Shown here: one piece after another, positions 17,324 to 26,359 of the stretch
How positions within the stretch are numbered: position 1 is the first letter of the stretch
Layout of the letters: each line of letters starts with the position of its first letter
Assembly (NCBI GenBank): GCA_020049495.1
Contig: JAIFKU010000038.1
Coordinates: 1 to 62,908 of the forward strand
Origin: Accumulibacter sp.
GTDB lineage: Bacteria; Pseudomonadota; Gammaproteobacteria; Burkholderiales; Rhodocyclaceae
Direction: 5' to 3'
Length of the DNA: 62,908 nucleotides
Translations under genes and position numbers: made by a program
Notes under the pieces: model-generated
The model's input: only the letters and a program-made list of their open reading frames with translations
Database searches by the model: none
What the model was told of the DNA's origin: nothing

Positions 17324-18592
17324 TCAGAACAGTTTTTTTAACTTGTCCCACCATGTTACACCGGCTTGCGGCATGAACGAGTGGAAGGACCTGGACAGTG
17401 GCGTCTGCTCCAGACTGCGCTGGGTGAACAGGAAGCGTCCGTCGCAGATGAATCCGAGATCGGACCAATCGACCGCATTCAGCGCCGCCGCCAGGACCTG
17501 CACGTCGATGGTCGGATCGTGCGGAAAGATGGCCAGAACGGACCCGTCGTAGTTCGGACAGGCATGCACGAAAAAGGGTTGCGCACGGCGGGTCTTGCCA
17601 TTCACATAAATGCGCGGCAGCTCCGATTGGTAAAAGCCGCGCCCCCACTGCCACCAGTTGAATTCGTCAAAACTGCGTATGCGCCGCGCAAGCAGGCGTT
17701 CCTTGTGCGCCAGCAGAACTTCCGGTGGCGGCTCGCCGGGTTCGCACCAGATCATGCGCCGCGTCTTGCCGTCGGCCACGGTCGATGAGCAGACGAAATC
17801 ACGATTGCCGGATTCGTCACTGGTGTAAAGATCGTCCGCACCAGACACGGCGCCGACCTTGACGAAAGCGATATCGGAAAAACGCAGCGGATAGTTATGC
17901 CGCGTGAACAGCAGATGGCCACCGCTTTCGACAAAACGCCGGCTCTCCCACTTCAGTTGTTCAAAGCCGGCGACACCACCGGCCTGGCCGACTGTGGCGT
18001 AACGCGTACGCCGCGAACGCAGGCCGCGCTCAAAGCGCCAGATCGCGCAGTTAGGCGTCGCGCCGTCGAACAGGCGCAGATCACCCAGGTCGATGAAGTC
18101 GGTGATCGTCCCTTCAGCAAACAGAAGACGGTTGAGCGGTACCGCCGAAGTCGCCTTGAGCAGATCACGCGGCGTGATGAAGATCAGTTCTCCACCCGGC
18201 TCCAGATGGCGCAGACACTTCTCGATGAAGAACAGGTAGAGGTTGGCACGCTTGTCGAGCACGCTGTCTCCGGCCAGTCGCCGCGTTCCGGGAGAAATGT
18301 CCTGGTAGCGCACGTAGGGCGGGTTGCCGATGATCGTGGCAAACAGCTCATCTTCGGCCAGCTCAAAGAAGTTCATGACTTCCGAACCCGGCGGCGCATG
18401 GCGCGGGTCGACCTCGATCCCCAACGCCTCGGGGAAATGCCTGAGAAATGCGCCGTCGCCGCAGGCCGGCTCGAGCACGCGCCCGCTGTTGCGTACCAGT
18501 GCGCACATGCAGTCGACGATAGCCGGCGGGGTGAATATCTGGCCGAGTCCGGCAATATCGCATTCGGGAGAAACGGCGGGCATGGATGACAT
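17324..18592 (-). CDS. N6-adenine DNA methyltransferase, TaqI/Eco57I type, apparently orphan
   Basis: About 422 residues. The SAM-binding motif I is VLEPACGDGAFL near 39-50 and the catalytic motif IV is IIGNPPYVRY near 88-96, with NPPY at 90-93. That order is the gamma-class typical of M.TaqI. A C-terminal domain of about 200 residues should carry target recognition. No restriction endonuclease gene lies beside it, so it is either an orphan epigenetic methylase or part of a fused system lacking a visible nuclease. Starts at ATG 18592 or 18583 fit better than the distant upstream ATG. It may be co-transcribed with gshA. Confidence 0.82.
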   Translation of the reverse strand: MSSMPAVSPECDIAGLGQIFTPPAIVDCMCALVRNSGRVLEPACGDGAFLRHFPEALGIEVDPRHAPPGSEVMNFFELAEDELFATIIGNPPYVRYQDISPGTRRLAGDSVLDKRANLYLFFIEKCLRHLEPGGELIFITPRDLLKATSAVPLNRLLFAEGTITDFIDLGDLRLFDGATPNCAIWRFERGLRSRRTRYATVGQAGGVAGFEQLKWESRRFVESGGHLLFTRHNYPLRFSDIAFVKVGAVSGADDLYTSDESGNRDFVCSSTVADGKTRRMIWCEPGEPPPEVLLAHKERLLARRIRSFDEFNWWQWGRGFYQSELPRIYVNGKTRRAQPFFVHACPNYDGSVLAIFPHDPTIDVQVLAAALNAVDWSDLGFICDGRFLFTQRSLEQTPLSRSFHSFMPQAGVTWWDKLKKLF

Positions 18593-18767
18593 ATTGGTAC
18601 GGACCGAGCGGGTCACAAAGACCGCAAGTATACCCTTGAACAGCCAAGCATCAGGAGAAACGCTGCCACGCGCTGTTGCCTGCCTTGAAAAACCATTCCG
18701 CTCAGTTCGCAGCGAAAGCAATAGGAGTAAAGTAGTGGGTGTTTTCATGACTATCGAGAGATCAGCG

Positions 18768-19700
18768 ATGCGTATTCTGGTTTTGGGGGCGGGCGGAATC
18801 GGTGGCTATTTCGGTGCCAGAATTCATCAAGCGGGAGGTGACGTCACCTTTCTGGTGCGCCCGGCCAGAGCGGCTCAGTTGAAGGAGAAGGGGCTGCAGG
18901 TTTTCAGTGCCTTCGGCGACCTGCAGATCACGCCAAAGGTTGTCACCAGGGAGGAGTTGCGCGATCACATCGACGTCATCATGCTGTCCTGCAAGGCCTT
19001 TGATCTGGAATCGGCAATGGCCGCCATCGCACCAGCGCTCGGCGAACAGAGCGTGATCCTGCCGCTGCTCAACGGCATTGGCCATGTCGATGCTCTGGCC
19101 GCACGCTTCGGAGCGGAGCACGTGCTCGGCGGCGTCGCCCTGATTTCGGTCATGCTGGTCCCGACCGGTGAGATTCGGCATGTCAACAAGATGCACCGTC
19201 TGGTCACCGGCTCGCTGACTGCACGGCCTTCCAGATGGCTGGATCCGCTGGCGCAATTGCTTTCCCGGGCGGGTTTCGACTTCGTGCTGTCGCCGGCCAT
19301 CGAACAGGCCATGTGGGACAAGTTCGTTTTCTTGTCCACCCTGGCTGGCGCAACCTGCACCCTGCGCGCCAGCATCGGCCATATTCTGGATACCGTGGCC
19401 GGTGAAGCGTTCATCAACGGCCTGCTTGCCGAATGCGCCAGGGTCGCTGCCGCCAGCGGTCACGCGGTCGCCGCAGCGCAACTGACGACCTATCGCACCC
19501 AACTGACGGAAAAGGGATCAGGGCTGGTGGCTTCGATGCTGCGCGATGTCGAAAAGGGCGGGCCAACCGAAGCGGATCACATCCTGGGCGACATGGTCGG
19601 ACGCGCGCAGGCCAAAGGTGTTGATGTCCCCCAACTCAGGCTGGCCTACTCTCACCTGCAGGCCTATGACCTGCGCCGCAAAGCCGCGGCGACGATCTGA
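18768..19700 (+). CDS. panE: 2-dehydropantoate 2-reductase (ketopantoate reductase)
   Basis: A 310-residue ApbA/PanE protein with the NADP-binding MRILVLGAGGIGGYFGARI at the N-terminus and the family's catalytic Lys in EQAMWDKFVFLSTLAGATC. It reduces ketopantoate to pantoate in coenzyme A synthesis; many paralogues act on other 2-keto acids. The ATG at 18768 has GAGAGA upstream; ATG 18747 is a possible earlier start. A second, broken relative lies at 22222-23227. Confidence 0.85.
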   Translation: MRILVLGAGGIGGYFGARIHQAGGDVTFLVRPARAAQLKEKGLQVFSAFGDLQITPKVVTREELRDHIDVIMLSCKAFDLESAMAAIAPALGEQSVILPLLNGIGHVDALAARFGAEHVLGGVALISVMLVPTGEIRHVNKMHRLVTGSLTARPSRWLDPLAQLLSRAGFDFVLSPAIEQAMWDKFVFLSTLAGATCTLRASIGHILDTVAGEAFINGLLAECARVAAASGHAVAAAQLTTYRTQLTEKGSGLVASMLRDVEKGGPTEADHILGDMVGRAQAKGVDVPQLRLAYSHLQAYDLRRKAAATI

Positions 19701-19710
19701 GGAGTCCGCA

Positions 19711-20499
19711 TTGCACAGCATTCGGCAGTATCAGGTTGATGCCTTCACCAGCCGGCCGTTTGCCGGCAATCCGGCAGCGGTCTGTCCGCTGGCGAGCTGG
19801 CTGGATGACAAGCTGCTGCAGGCCATCGCCGAGGAAAACAACCTTTCGGAAACGGCTTTCTTCGTCCCGTCGGCCAAGGGTTTCCGCTTGCGCTGGTTTA
19901 CACCGGTCACTGAAGTCGATCTCTGCGGACACGCGACGCTTGCTGCGGCGCATGTGCTGTTTGAAATTCTCGCGTACCCTGATCCGGCAATCACCTTCGA
20001 AACGAACAGTGGCGATCTTCATGTTCGACGCCACGGCAAGCTGCTGGAAATGGACTTCCCCGCCCAGCCGCCGCTTGCCTGCCCTGCGCCGGACGCCTTG
20101 ATCAGAGGCCTTGGCGTGCGCCCGGCCGAAGTACTGGTTGCCGAAGATTACCTTGCCGTTTTTGACAGCGAGGACATCATCAGGGCCGTCACGCCCGATC
20201 ACACCCTGTTGAGCCTTCTCGATCGGCGCGGTGTGATCGTTACCGCGCCTGGTCGCGACGTCGACTTTGTCAGCCGCTTCTTTGCCCCGCGAGTCGGCGT
20301 GCCCGAAGACCCGGTAACCGGCTCGGCGCATTGCGCACTGACGCCCTACTGGGCCGCTCGTCTGGGCAAGGACTCGCTGCTTGCCCGGCAGGTTTCGAAA
20401 CGCGGTGGCGATCTTCTGTGCGCGATGAAAGGCAAGCGCGTGCTGCTTTCCGGCGCGGCTGTTACCGTGATGGTGGCGACGCTGACCCTTCCTGGCTGA
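19711..20499 (+). CDS. PhzF-family isomerase
   Basis: A 262-residue protein of the PhzF/diaminopimelate-epimerase-like fold. The motifs DAFTSRPFAGNPAAVCPL, NNLSETAFFV (family catalytic Glu), VDLCGHATLAAAH and EDPVTGSAHCAL are all present. The TTG at 19711 is chosen as start because GAGGAG lies 6-11 bases before it and the N-terminal family motif begins there. It follows panE by 10 bases. Its substrate is unknown; there are no phenazine genes near. Confidence 0.85.
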   Translation: MHSIRQYQVDAFTSRPFAGNPAAVCPLASWLDDKLLQAIAEENNLSETAFFVPSAKGFRLRWFTPVTEVDLCGHATLAAAHVLFEILAYPDPAITFETNSGDLHVRRHGKLLEMDFPAQPPLACPAPDALIRGLGVRPAEVLVAEDYLAVFDSEDIIRAVTPDHTLLSLLDRRGVIVTAPGRDVDFVSRFFAPRVGVPEDPVTGSAHCALTPYWAARLGKDSLLARQVSKRGGDLLCAMKGKRVLLSGAAVTVMVATLTLPG

Positions 20500-20590
20500 T
20501 GCACTGCTTCACGTCGAGACGCGCGGGCACGAGGGTAGGCACAAGCCGTTTTATTGACACGATTTAACTGATTGCAGGGTGGGCTTTGGC

Positions 20591-21196
20591 ATGAATCTGT
20601 TTGCAAGATCAACCGAAAAAACGCTGAATTGCCGATTGTCGTGGATCAATGAACCAGAAGCTTGGAGTTTCCATGACGAAAAGCTTCACATCGACGTCCC
20701 GGAATCATCGGACTTTTTCCAGGATCCTGCTGGCGTCAATGTTCGAAGTTCAGCCCCTTTTCTTTATTGCGATGCAGAAGGCGATTTCTCGTTAACAGCA
20801 CGAGTAGATGTTGATATGCTGGATGCCTATGACTCCGGCTGCATCATGGTCATGGTCGATCAAAAGAATTGGGCAAAATTATGTTTTGAACTCGTAAATC
20901 AGATACCAACGATAGTCAGTGTGGTAACGACGAACTTGTCCGACAATTGCATATCGGAAAAAATTGGCGTAGCCAAACCGTATTTAAGGGTTCTCAGGGC
21001 TGGCAATTGCTTTGGCTTTCATTACTCACTCGATGCAATCAAGTGGACTCTGGTTAGATTCTTTGCCATGGATGCTACGGCGATAATGAAGATCGGGGTA
21101 GTTGGACAGTGCCCGGTTGGGAAAGGCACAAAAGTTCGTTTTGAAAGTTTTGATGTCGAAATGACCAAAAATAGCAGCGTGAAGATTATTGATTAG
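20591..21196 (+). CDS. DUF1349 (concanavalin-like fold) protein in an AT-rich patch
   Basis: A 201-residue protein with the DUF1349 pattern: FFQDPAGVNVRSSAPFL, CIMVMVDQKNWAKLCFEL and SLDAIKWTLVRFFAM. The family has a jelly-roll, carbohydrate-binding-like fold; the role is mostly unknown. Two sample 60-base lines inside the gene are 40-43% GC, against about 60% or more in its neighbours, which suggests recent transfer. ATG 20591 is preferred over GTG 20579. No partner gene is apparent. Confidence 0.8.
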   Translation: MNLFARSTEKTLNCRLSWINEPEAWSFHDEKLHIDVPESSDFFQDPAGVNVRSSAPFLYCDAEGDFSLTARVDVDMLDAYDSGCIMVMVDQKNWAKLCFELVNQIPTIVSVVTTNLSDNCISEKIGVAKPYLRVLRAGNCFGFHYSLDAIKWTLVRFFAMDATAIMKIGVVGQCPVGKGTKVRFESFDVEMTKNSSVKIID

Positions 21197-21202
21197 ACCT
21201 GT

Positions 21203-22048
21203 CTATTGCTCGCATGCGTTCCTAACGCACCTGCGCAGCCAGCGATGCGCTGGATCGGCATCCAGCCTTGGGTGCCAGTGCAATGAAATCGTAAAGTCCG
21301 GCGTGGACACCGGAAGTGGGAAACTATGCATTCCGGCGCGCAGGTTTCCGCTGTGTCGTTCGGGAACGCTGGCCACCAGGTCGGAAACCCGGGCCAGGGC
21401 CAGTGCGGACGAGAAGCCGCCGATGAAGACCACGGCGATCTTTCGTTCCAGGCCGAATGGTATGAGCGCTTCGTCTATCGGGTCCTTGTCCGGGCCTTGT
21501 CGCGAGACACAGATGTGCCGGCCGGCCGCATATCGGGCCGGCGTGATCTCACCCTGGCACAGCGCATGCCCCATGCGCACAACACCAATGAGGCGGTCTC
21601 TGAATAGCGCTTGTACACGTAGCTCCGGGGCCGTCTTTTCTTCAACAACACCGGTTTCCAGATCAACGAGCCCGTCGCGAAGCGGCGTGCTGTCCTTGTT
21701 TGACTTCTGCACGAAGCACAGCCGCACGCCGGGAGCTTCCTCGGCGACACGAGCTATGAGCTCCGCTCCGAAGTTCTCCACGAAGCCTTCGCTGGTGCGC
21801 AGCGTGAATGTTCGGACAAGCTGTTTGAGTTTGAGCGTCTCGGCTGGGCGTAGAACCGATACTCCGTCCTGCACGAGTTGAGCAACCCACTCGCGCAGCT
21901 CGAGCGCTCGGGGTGTCGAAACGAGACCGAGCCTGGCCCTGACCAGCAAGGGATCGCCTGTCGTCTCACGTAACCGCGCCAGCGCCCGGCTCATCGCCGA
22001 CGGGCTAGGCCGCAGGCGTCGGGCAGCGCGCGACACAGACGGGCACAT
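21203..22048 (-). pseudogene. LysR-family regulator with replaced N-terminus
   Basis: The helix-turn-helix tail SVSRAARRLRPSPSAMSRAL and the full effector-binding domain to the stop at 21203 are present. The first 15-20 residues of a normal LysR protein are missing. In their place, upstream of about 22024, lies a fragment of the glycerate kinase gene. An in-frame ATG at 22048, inside that fragment, could give a hybrid beginning MCPSVSRAARRLR, so weak expression of a near-complete protein is not excluded. The regulator belonged with the catabolic operon that reads towards it. Confidence 0.75.
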
Positions 22049-22122
22049 TGCCGAATGCCATCTGGAAATCGGTTCGCCCTTCGCCGGTGATAAGGAATGC
22101 GGCTTCCTTGACGAGAGCGGCG
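22023..22122. repeat. Stray 100-bp fragment of the glycerate kinase gene
   Basis: This stretch matches 24318-24419, inside the glycerate kinase pseudogene, at roughly 95% by eye and in the same orientation. On the minus strand it still reads ALVKEAAFLITGEGRTDF. It is fused to a LysR gene on one side and a TfoX-like gene start on the other, so it marks a recombination scar. Confidence 0.85.
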
Positions 22123-22232
22123 GCCTGTTGAGGTCTTCGCCGATCCGGAACCAGGGTGTGCCGCCAAGACAAGGCCCGCCCCAAGCCAGCCTGGTCGGCC
22201 ACATGTTCAATGAAGCTCTGGTCAGAGGCCAT
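22123..22232 (-). pseudogene. N-terminal remnant of a TfoX/Sxy-like gene
   Basis: The ATG at 22232 overlaps the original stop of the PanE-like gene and opens MASDQSFIEHVADQAGLG, which resembles the start of TfoX N-terminal-domain proteins. The resemblance ends after 20-30 codons, where the glycerate kinase fragment begins. This suggests an original PanE-like/tfoX-like gene pair, cut by recombination. The family call rests on a short stretch. Confidence 0.5.
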
Positions 22233-23227
22233 CAGGCACTGGCGGTAGGGCAGCTGCGGCCTCCAGCGCCCGGATGGCCAGCACCACCGCCGTGTTAAAG
22301 GGCACGGCCAGCCTCAGGGCTGCGGCCCGGGCCAGCAGCGCCTCATTCAGGGCACCAATCTCGGTGGGCTTGCCGGCCCGCAGGTGCTGCAGCATCGAGG
22401 GCTGGTTCATGCTTCAGGGCACCAATCTCGGTGGGCTTGCCGGCCCGCAGGTGCTGCAGCATCGAGGGCTGGTTCATGCGCTCGCGGCAATGTTGCAGGA
22501 TCTCGCCGCGGGCGTCATGCTCGGGCAACACAATACCCAGGGCATCAACCACCTGCAGGATTTCATCGATCACATGTTCCATCAACGCCTGCGCCGGTGG
22601 CGTTTGCATGATCTGCGCCGGGCGCAGGCCGGTCAGGGCGCTGATCGGGTTGATGGCACAGTTGTGCACAAACTTGCTCCAGATCGCCGCCTCCACCCTG
22701 GGGGTGAGCTCAACCGCCATGCCCTGGGCGCGAAATCGCTCGGCCATGGCCTGCAGCCGGGGTGTGATGGCACCGGTGGCCTCACCCATGGTGGTCAGGC
22801 CCAGGTGGGTGTGCCAGGAGCGCGCCGGCCCCTCCCCTGTGCCGCTGTTGTAGGTGACGCCGGCCATCACCCGCTGCGGACCCAGTGCGCCAACCAGGGC
22901 CTCCAGGTTGCCAATGCCGTTTTGCAGAGACAGGGCAAAACCATCGGCCTTCAGGCAGGACCTGGCGATGTCAGCCGCCACCGGTGAGGCCGCCGCGTCC
23001 GCCAGCACCAGTACCATATCGACCGGACCCAGTTGCGCCGGATCGGTGGTGGCGCGCACCGCCACAGTCTGGTCTCCCAGCACACCGCGCACTCGGATGC
23101 CGTGCTGCTGCAGAGCAGCCACCACATCGGCATTGCGGTCCAGACACACCAGCTCGGCGCCGCCGCGCGCCAAGGCCGCGCCAAAAATGCAGCCCATGGC
23201 ACCGGTGCCGATCAACGCGACTTTCAT
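22222..23227 (-). pseudogene. PanE/ApbA-family reductase inactivated by a 67-bp tandem duplication
   Basis: From ATG 23227 (MKVALIGTGAMGCIFGAALA) the gene encodes a normal ketopantoate reductase-like protein up to about residue 272. A perfect 67-bp direct repeat (22346-22412 and 22413-22479) then shifts the frame by one base. After the shift the protein ends at 22343 in nonsense. If one copy is removed, the frame continues as NEALLARAAALRLAVPFNTA to the natural stop at 22222, giving a family-length protein. It overlaps rraA by ATGA. Active-site EAAIWSKFVHNCAINP lies before the lesion. Confidence 0.88.
22346..22479. repeat. Perfect 67-bp tandem duplication
   Basis: Two adjacent identical 67-base units, 22346-22412 and 22413-22479, checked base by base. 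67 is not a multiple of 3, so the duplication breaks the PanE-like reading frame. Loss of one copy by recombination or slippage would restore it exactly. Confidence 0.95.
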
Positions 23228-23904
23228 GGCTTTGACGCTGCCGGTGTTGTATCAACCGCGAGGAAAGACGGCAGTCTGGCGCCATCGCGCACCGCTGCAT
23301 CGGCCAGGGCCTCGGCCGCGCGGACCTGCGGCAGCCGGGCCAGCACCTCGGCGATACGCGCCTGCGGAACCACTACCACGCCGTCCAGGTCGGCCACCAC
23401 AATGTCGCCCGAGGCCACCGGGTGCCCGGCCAGGGCAATGTCAAAGCCAATGGTGCCAGGTCTGTGGCGCTGCGGCGAATTGGGCGTCACACCCACCGCC
23501 CAAGCCGGCAGGCCAACGCTGCGCAGGCCCACTAGGTCGCGCACACAGCCGTCAGTGACAAAACCCACGGCGCCACTGTTTTTGGCCATGCCCAGCACCA
23601 GGTCACCGGTGATAGCGCAGCCAGTAAAGCCACCGGTGGCGGCCATCAGCACATCGCCCGGCTGCACGTCCTGCAAGGCATGCACCAGCGCCAGGTTGTC
23701 GCCGGGGCCAGCGCTCACCGTCAAGGCCACCCCGCAAAACGCGTACTGCTCGGCAATCGCCGGACGCAGCCGAAAGTCAAGCGCACCGCTACCGCCCATG
23801 GCATCCACAATGAAGCCGGTGGGCGTGCCGTGAAGGGCTTGCACCTGGTCTTGCGGGGGCCGAGTAATGGCTCGGCGCTGGATCAGTGGTGGAACATCAA
23901 TCAT
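23224..23904 (-). CDS. RraA-family protein (HMG/CHA aldolase or oxaloacetate decarboxylase type)
   Basis: A 226-residue RraA-like protein. Members with the metal-binding motif cleave 4-hydroxy-4-methyl-2-oxoglutarate or related acids, or decarboxylate oxaloacetate; others inhibit RNase E. Here the substrate-binding region GDLVLGMAKNSGAVGFVTDG carries the usual G-x20-R-D motif, continuing into CVRDLVGLRS, so an aldolase is likelier than an RNase inhibitor. Its neighbours (glycerate kinase, transketolase) point to catabolism. By eye this gene and the PanE-like gene are somewhat GC-richer than the transketolase genes (70% against 63% in single sample lines). Confidence 0.78.
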   Translation of the reverse strand: MIDVPPLIQRRAITRPPQDQVQALHGTPTGFIVDAMGGSGALDFRLRPAIAEQYAFCGVALTVSAGPGDNLALVHALQDVQPGDVLMAATGGFTGCAITGDLVLGMAKNSGAVGFVTDGCVRDLVGLRSVGLPAWAVGVTPNSPQRHRPGTIGFDIALAGHPVASGDIVVADLDGVVVVPQARIAEVLARLPQVRAAEALADAAVRDGARLPSFLAVDTTPAASKP

Positions 23905-24086
23905 GTAAAAACCTTAAGACGACGGTTACCGGGAGGAGCTACGCCATACAGAGACCAAGCAGATGGTCGTGTGCCGGAATTATGATCGACTTGGGACAAA
24001 ATGCAAACGTCAAGCAACTCATCCGGAATCGGTCGCTCGACCCTGATAGCCGTCGGCCCGGTCATTGGCCACATGGAAAATCCATT

Positions 24087-25266
24087 TTAAAACTTGAGCG
24101 GGCACTGTAAAACGCCCAGCCGGGTTGCCCGGACGACACGACAAAGACGTGCCGTGGTCGATTCAATCAGGGCGCTCCCGGCACTCATGCACTCTTCGAG
24201 GCTCATCGGTTTGTCGCAAATGCTTATCACGGCATCGATGCCCTGTGCCAGAACCTCATCGGCGCCATCACCGACGCTGCCCGAAACACAGAATACCGGG
24301 ACCCCATAGCGTTTTGCAGCGCGCGCGACACCGACGGGCACCTTGCCGAATGCCGTCTGGAAATCGGTTCGCCCTTCGCCGGTGATAAGGAATGCGGCTT
24401 CCTTGACGAGCGCGGCGAATCCGACGGCGCCAAGCACGATCTCAACCCCGGGCTTGAGCCTTGCCGGCGTAAAAAACATCAGCGCCGCGCCCAGTCCGCC
24501 GGCGGCGCCTGCCCCCAGCAACTCGGCGACATTGCGGCCTGTGGCTTGCTCGGCGACAGCGGCAAAATGCCTTAGGGCGGCATCCAGTTCACTGACGATT
24601 TCGGGCGTTGCGCCTTTCTGCGGGCCGAATACGGCGGAAGCTCCGCGCAGTCCGCAAAGCGGGTTGTCCACATCACAGACGACGGTGATTTCCGTTTCAA
24701 GCAGCCGCGGGTCCAGCCCCTCGACGTCGATGCGTTTCAGTTGCGCAAGTACCGCGCCGCCTTCGGCCAACTCCTTGCCTTGCGCATTGGTGAAACGAAC
24801 GCCTAGCGCGCGCCATTCCGGCGCCTCCGTCGTTGGTCGCGCCGCCACCGATGCCGACGATGATCTTGCGCAGTCCGGCATCGAGTGCCGCACGAATAAG
24901 TTGTCCGGTGCCGTAACTCGACGCTTTACGCGGATTATTCCTGGCCTTCGGCATCAGAGTCAGACCGGACGCTGCCGCCATTTCGATAACCGCCGTCTTG
25001 CCGTCGCCCAGGATTCCCCATTGCGCATCGATCCTCCTGCCAAGCGGGTCGATGACTTCTGTCAAGCGCCGCTCGCCGCCGGTGGCGAGGACGAGCGCGT
25101 CAACTGTCCCTGCACTGCCGTCGACCATCGGAATCCTGCACACTTCAGCGTTCGGAAATACTCTCAGAATTCCACGCTCCATGGCCTCGGCGACAGCAAA
25201 TGCCGGCAGACTACCCTTGTACGCATCCGGAGCAACGACGATACGCAAGATAACCCCTCTATCCAT
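24087..25266 (-). pseudogene. Glycerate 2-kinase (GarK/GlxK family), frameshifted
   Basis: The N-terminal frame shows MDRGVILRIVVAPDAYKGSL, SSYGTGQLIRAALDAG and VGIGGGATNDGGAGMA. In a GCGCGCGC run near 24810-24820 the frame shifts, and the next frame continues ALGVRFTNAQGKELAEGG, LITGEGRTDFQTAFGKVP and FCVSGSVGDG to 24087. One extra base or two missing bases would account for it. Intact family members are about 380 residues, matching the joined length. The start may be ATG 25266 or TTG 25248, the latter with AGAGGGG 6 bases before it. The alternating GC tract makes a sequencing slip possible too. Confidence 0.85.
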
Positions 25267-25381
25267 GCCTACAGGAGCGCAAACCTGCGCACCTCGACTT
25301 TTGCCAGCTTCTCGTAGTAGCGGACGATGGCGCTGTAATCAACGACCGGCACGACTCGCTCGAGTTTCGAGCCTACCCGGA

Positions 25382-25405
25382 CCGACAGGCCGGTCGGCCT
25401 GTCGG
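25382..25405. other. Perfect GC-rich hairpin between tktB-like and glycerate kinase genes
   Basis: CCGACAGGCC and GGCCTGTCGG form a 10-bp perfect stem with a 4-base loop, just after the transketolase C-subunit stop. There is no T-run, so it is more likely an mRNA-stabilising or processing structure than a terminator. The surrounding 25269-25414 also holds a minus-strand open tail ending VRRFALL at 25269, which I cannot identify. Confidence 0.55.
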
Positions 25406-25414
25406 CGCTTGTTA

Positions 25415-26359
25415 CTACTTTCGCTTCAGAACCTTTTGCGCACGGGCCACGATGTTGGCTGCCGACAGGCCATACTTGGCCAGCAGCTTTTCGTAGTCGC
25501 CCGACTCGGCAAAAACATCCTCAATGCCGACAAATTCGATCGGCACCGGGCAACTCGTCGACAATACCTCGGCGACGGCGCTGCCGAGTCCGCCATAGAC
25601 GTTATGCTCTTCGGCGGTGACAATGGCTCCCGTTTCCTTGGCGCAGGCGATCAGCAATTCGCGGTCGATCGGTTTGATGGTGTGAATATTCACCACGCGC
25701 GCCTTGATTCCCTTGGCGGATAGCAGTTCGGCTGCTTCGAGGGCCTTGATCAGCATGTAGCCGGTGGCGACGATGGTCAGATCGGCTCCGTCGACCAGCG
25801 TAACGCCCTTGCCGATCTTGAAGTCGTAGCTCGCCTTGTCCAGTACGACCGGTACCTCGGCGCGGCTCAGTCGCAGATAGAGCGGGCCTTTGAATTCTGC
25901 CGCCGCACGCGTCGCCAGTTCGGCTTCGACCGGATCGGAGATCGAGATGACGGTCATGTTGGGCAGTGAGCGCATGAAGGCGATGTCGGCGATCGCATGG
26001 TGGCTGGCGCCATCGTAGGAATCCGACAGTCCGGCATAGGTGCCGGCCAGCTTGACGTTGAGCTTGGTGTAGGCGATCAGGCTGCGCACCGGGTCGCCGG
26101 CACGCAGGACCATGAAGGCGGCGAAGGTGTTGGCAAAGGGTATTTTGCCGGCCGTGGCCAGACCTGCGGCCATGGCGACCATGTTGGCTTCGGCGATCCC
26201 GACGTTGAAGTAGCGGTTCGGGAATTCCTTGCCAAAGACGATGCTCTTGCTTGAGCTGCCGACATCCGCGTCGAGCGCGACAATGTTCTCGTTTTCGCGG
26301 CCAAGTTGCGCCAGCGTGTCGCCATAGACGTCGCGAATTGCTCTTTTTGCTGCGCTCAT
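25415..26359 (-). CDS. Transketolase, C-terminal (pyrimidine-binding) subunit
   Basis: A 314-residue split-transketolase subunit carrying the Pyr and C-terminal domains. The catalytic Glu of the thiamine site lies in YFNVGIAEANMVAMAAGLA. Split transketolases of about 280 plus 315 residues form an alpha2-beta2 enzyme moving two-carbon ketol units. It overlaps its partner by ATGA. In this operon it likely serves a catabolic pathway rather than the housekeeping pentose pathway. Confidence 0.9.
   Translation of the reverse strand: MSAAKRAIRDVYGDTLAQLGRENENIVALDADVGSSSKSIVFGKEFPNRYFNVGIAEANMVAMAAGLATAGKIPFANTFAAFMVLRAGDPVRSLIAYTKLNVKLAGTYAGLSDSYDGASHHAIADIAFMRSLPNMTVISISDPVEAELATRAAAEFKGPLYLRLSRAEVPVVLDKASYDFKIGKGVTLVDGADLTIVATGYMLIKALEAAELLSAKGIKARVVNIHTIKPIDRELLIACAKETGAIVTAEEHNVYGGLGSAVAEVLSTSCPVPIEFVGIEDVFAESGDYEKLLAKYGLSAANIVARAQKVLKRK

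Noticed and set aside
18324-18767. Long N-terminal extension of PanE
   Set aside because: The upstream part overlaps the divergent methylase gene and lacks similarity; the NADP motif starts at ATG 18768.
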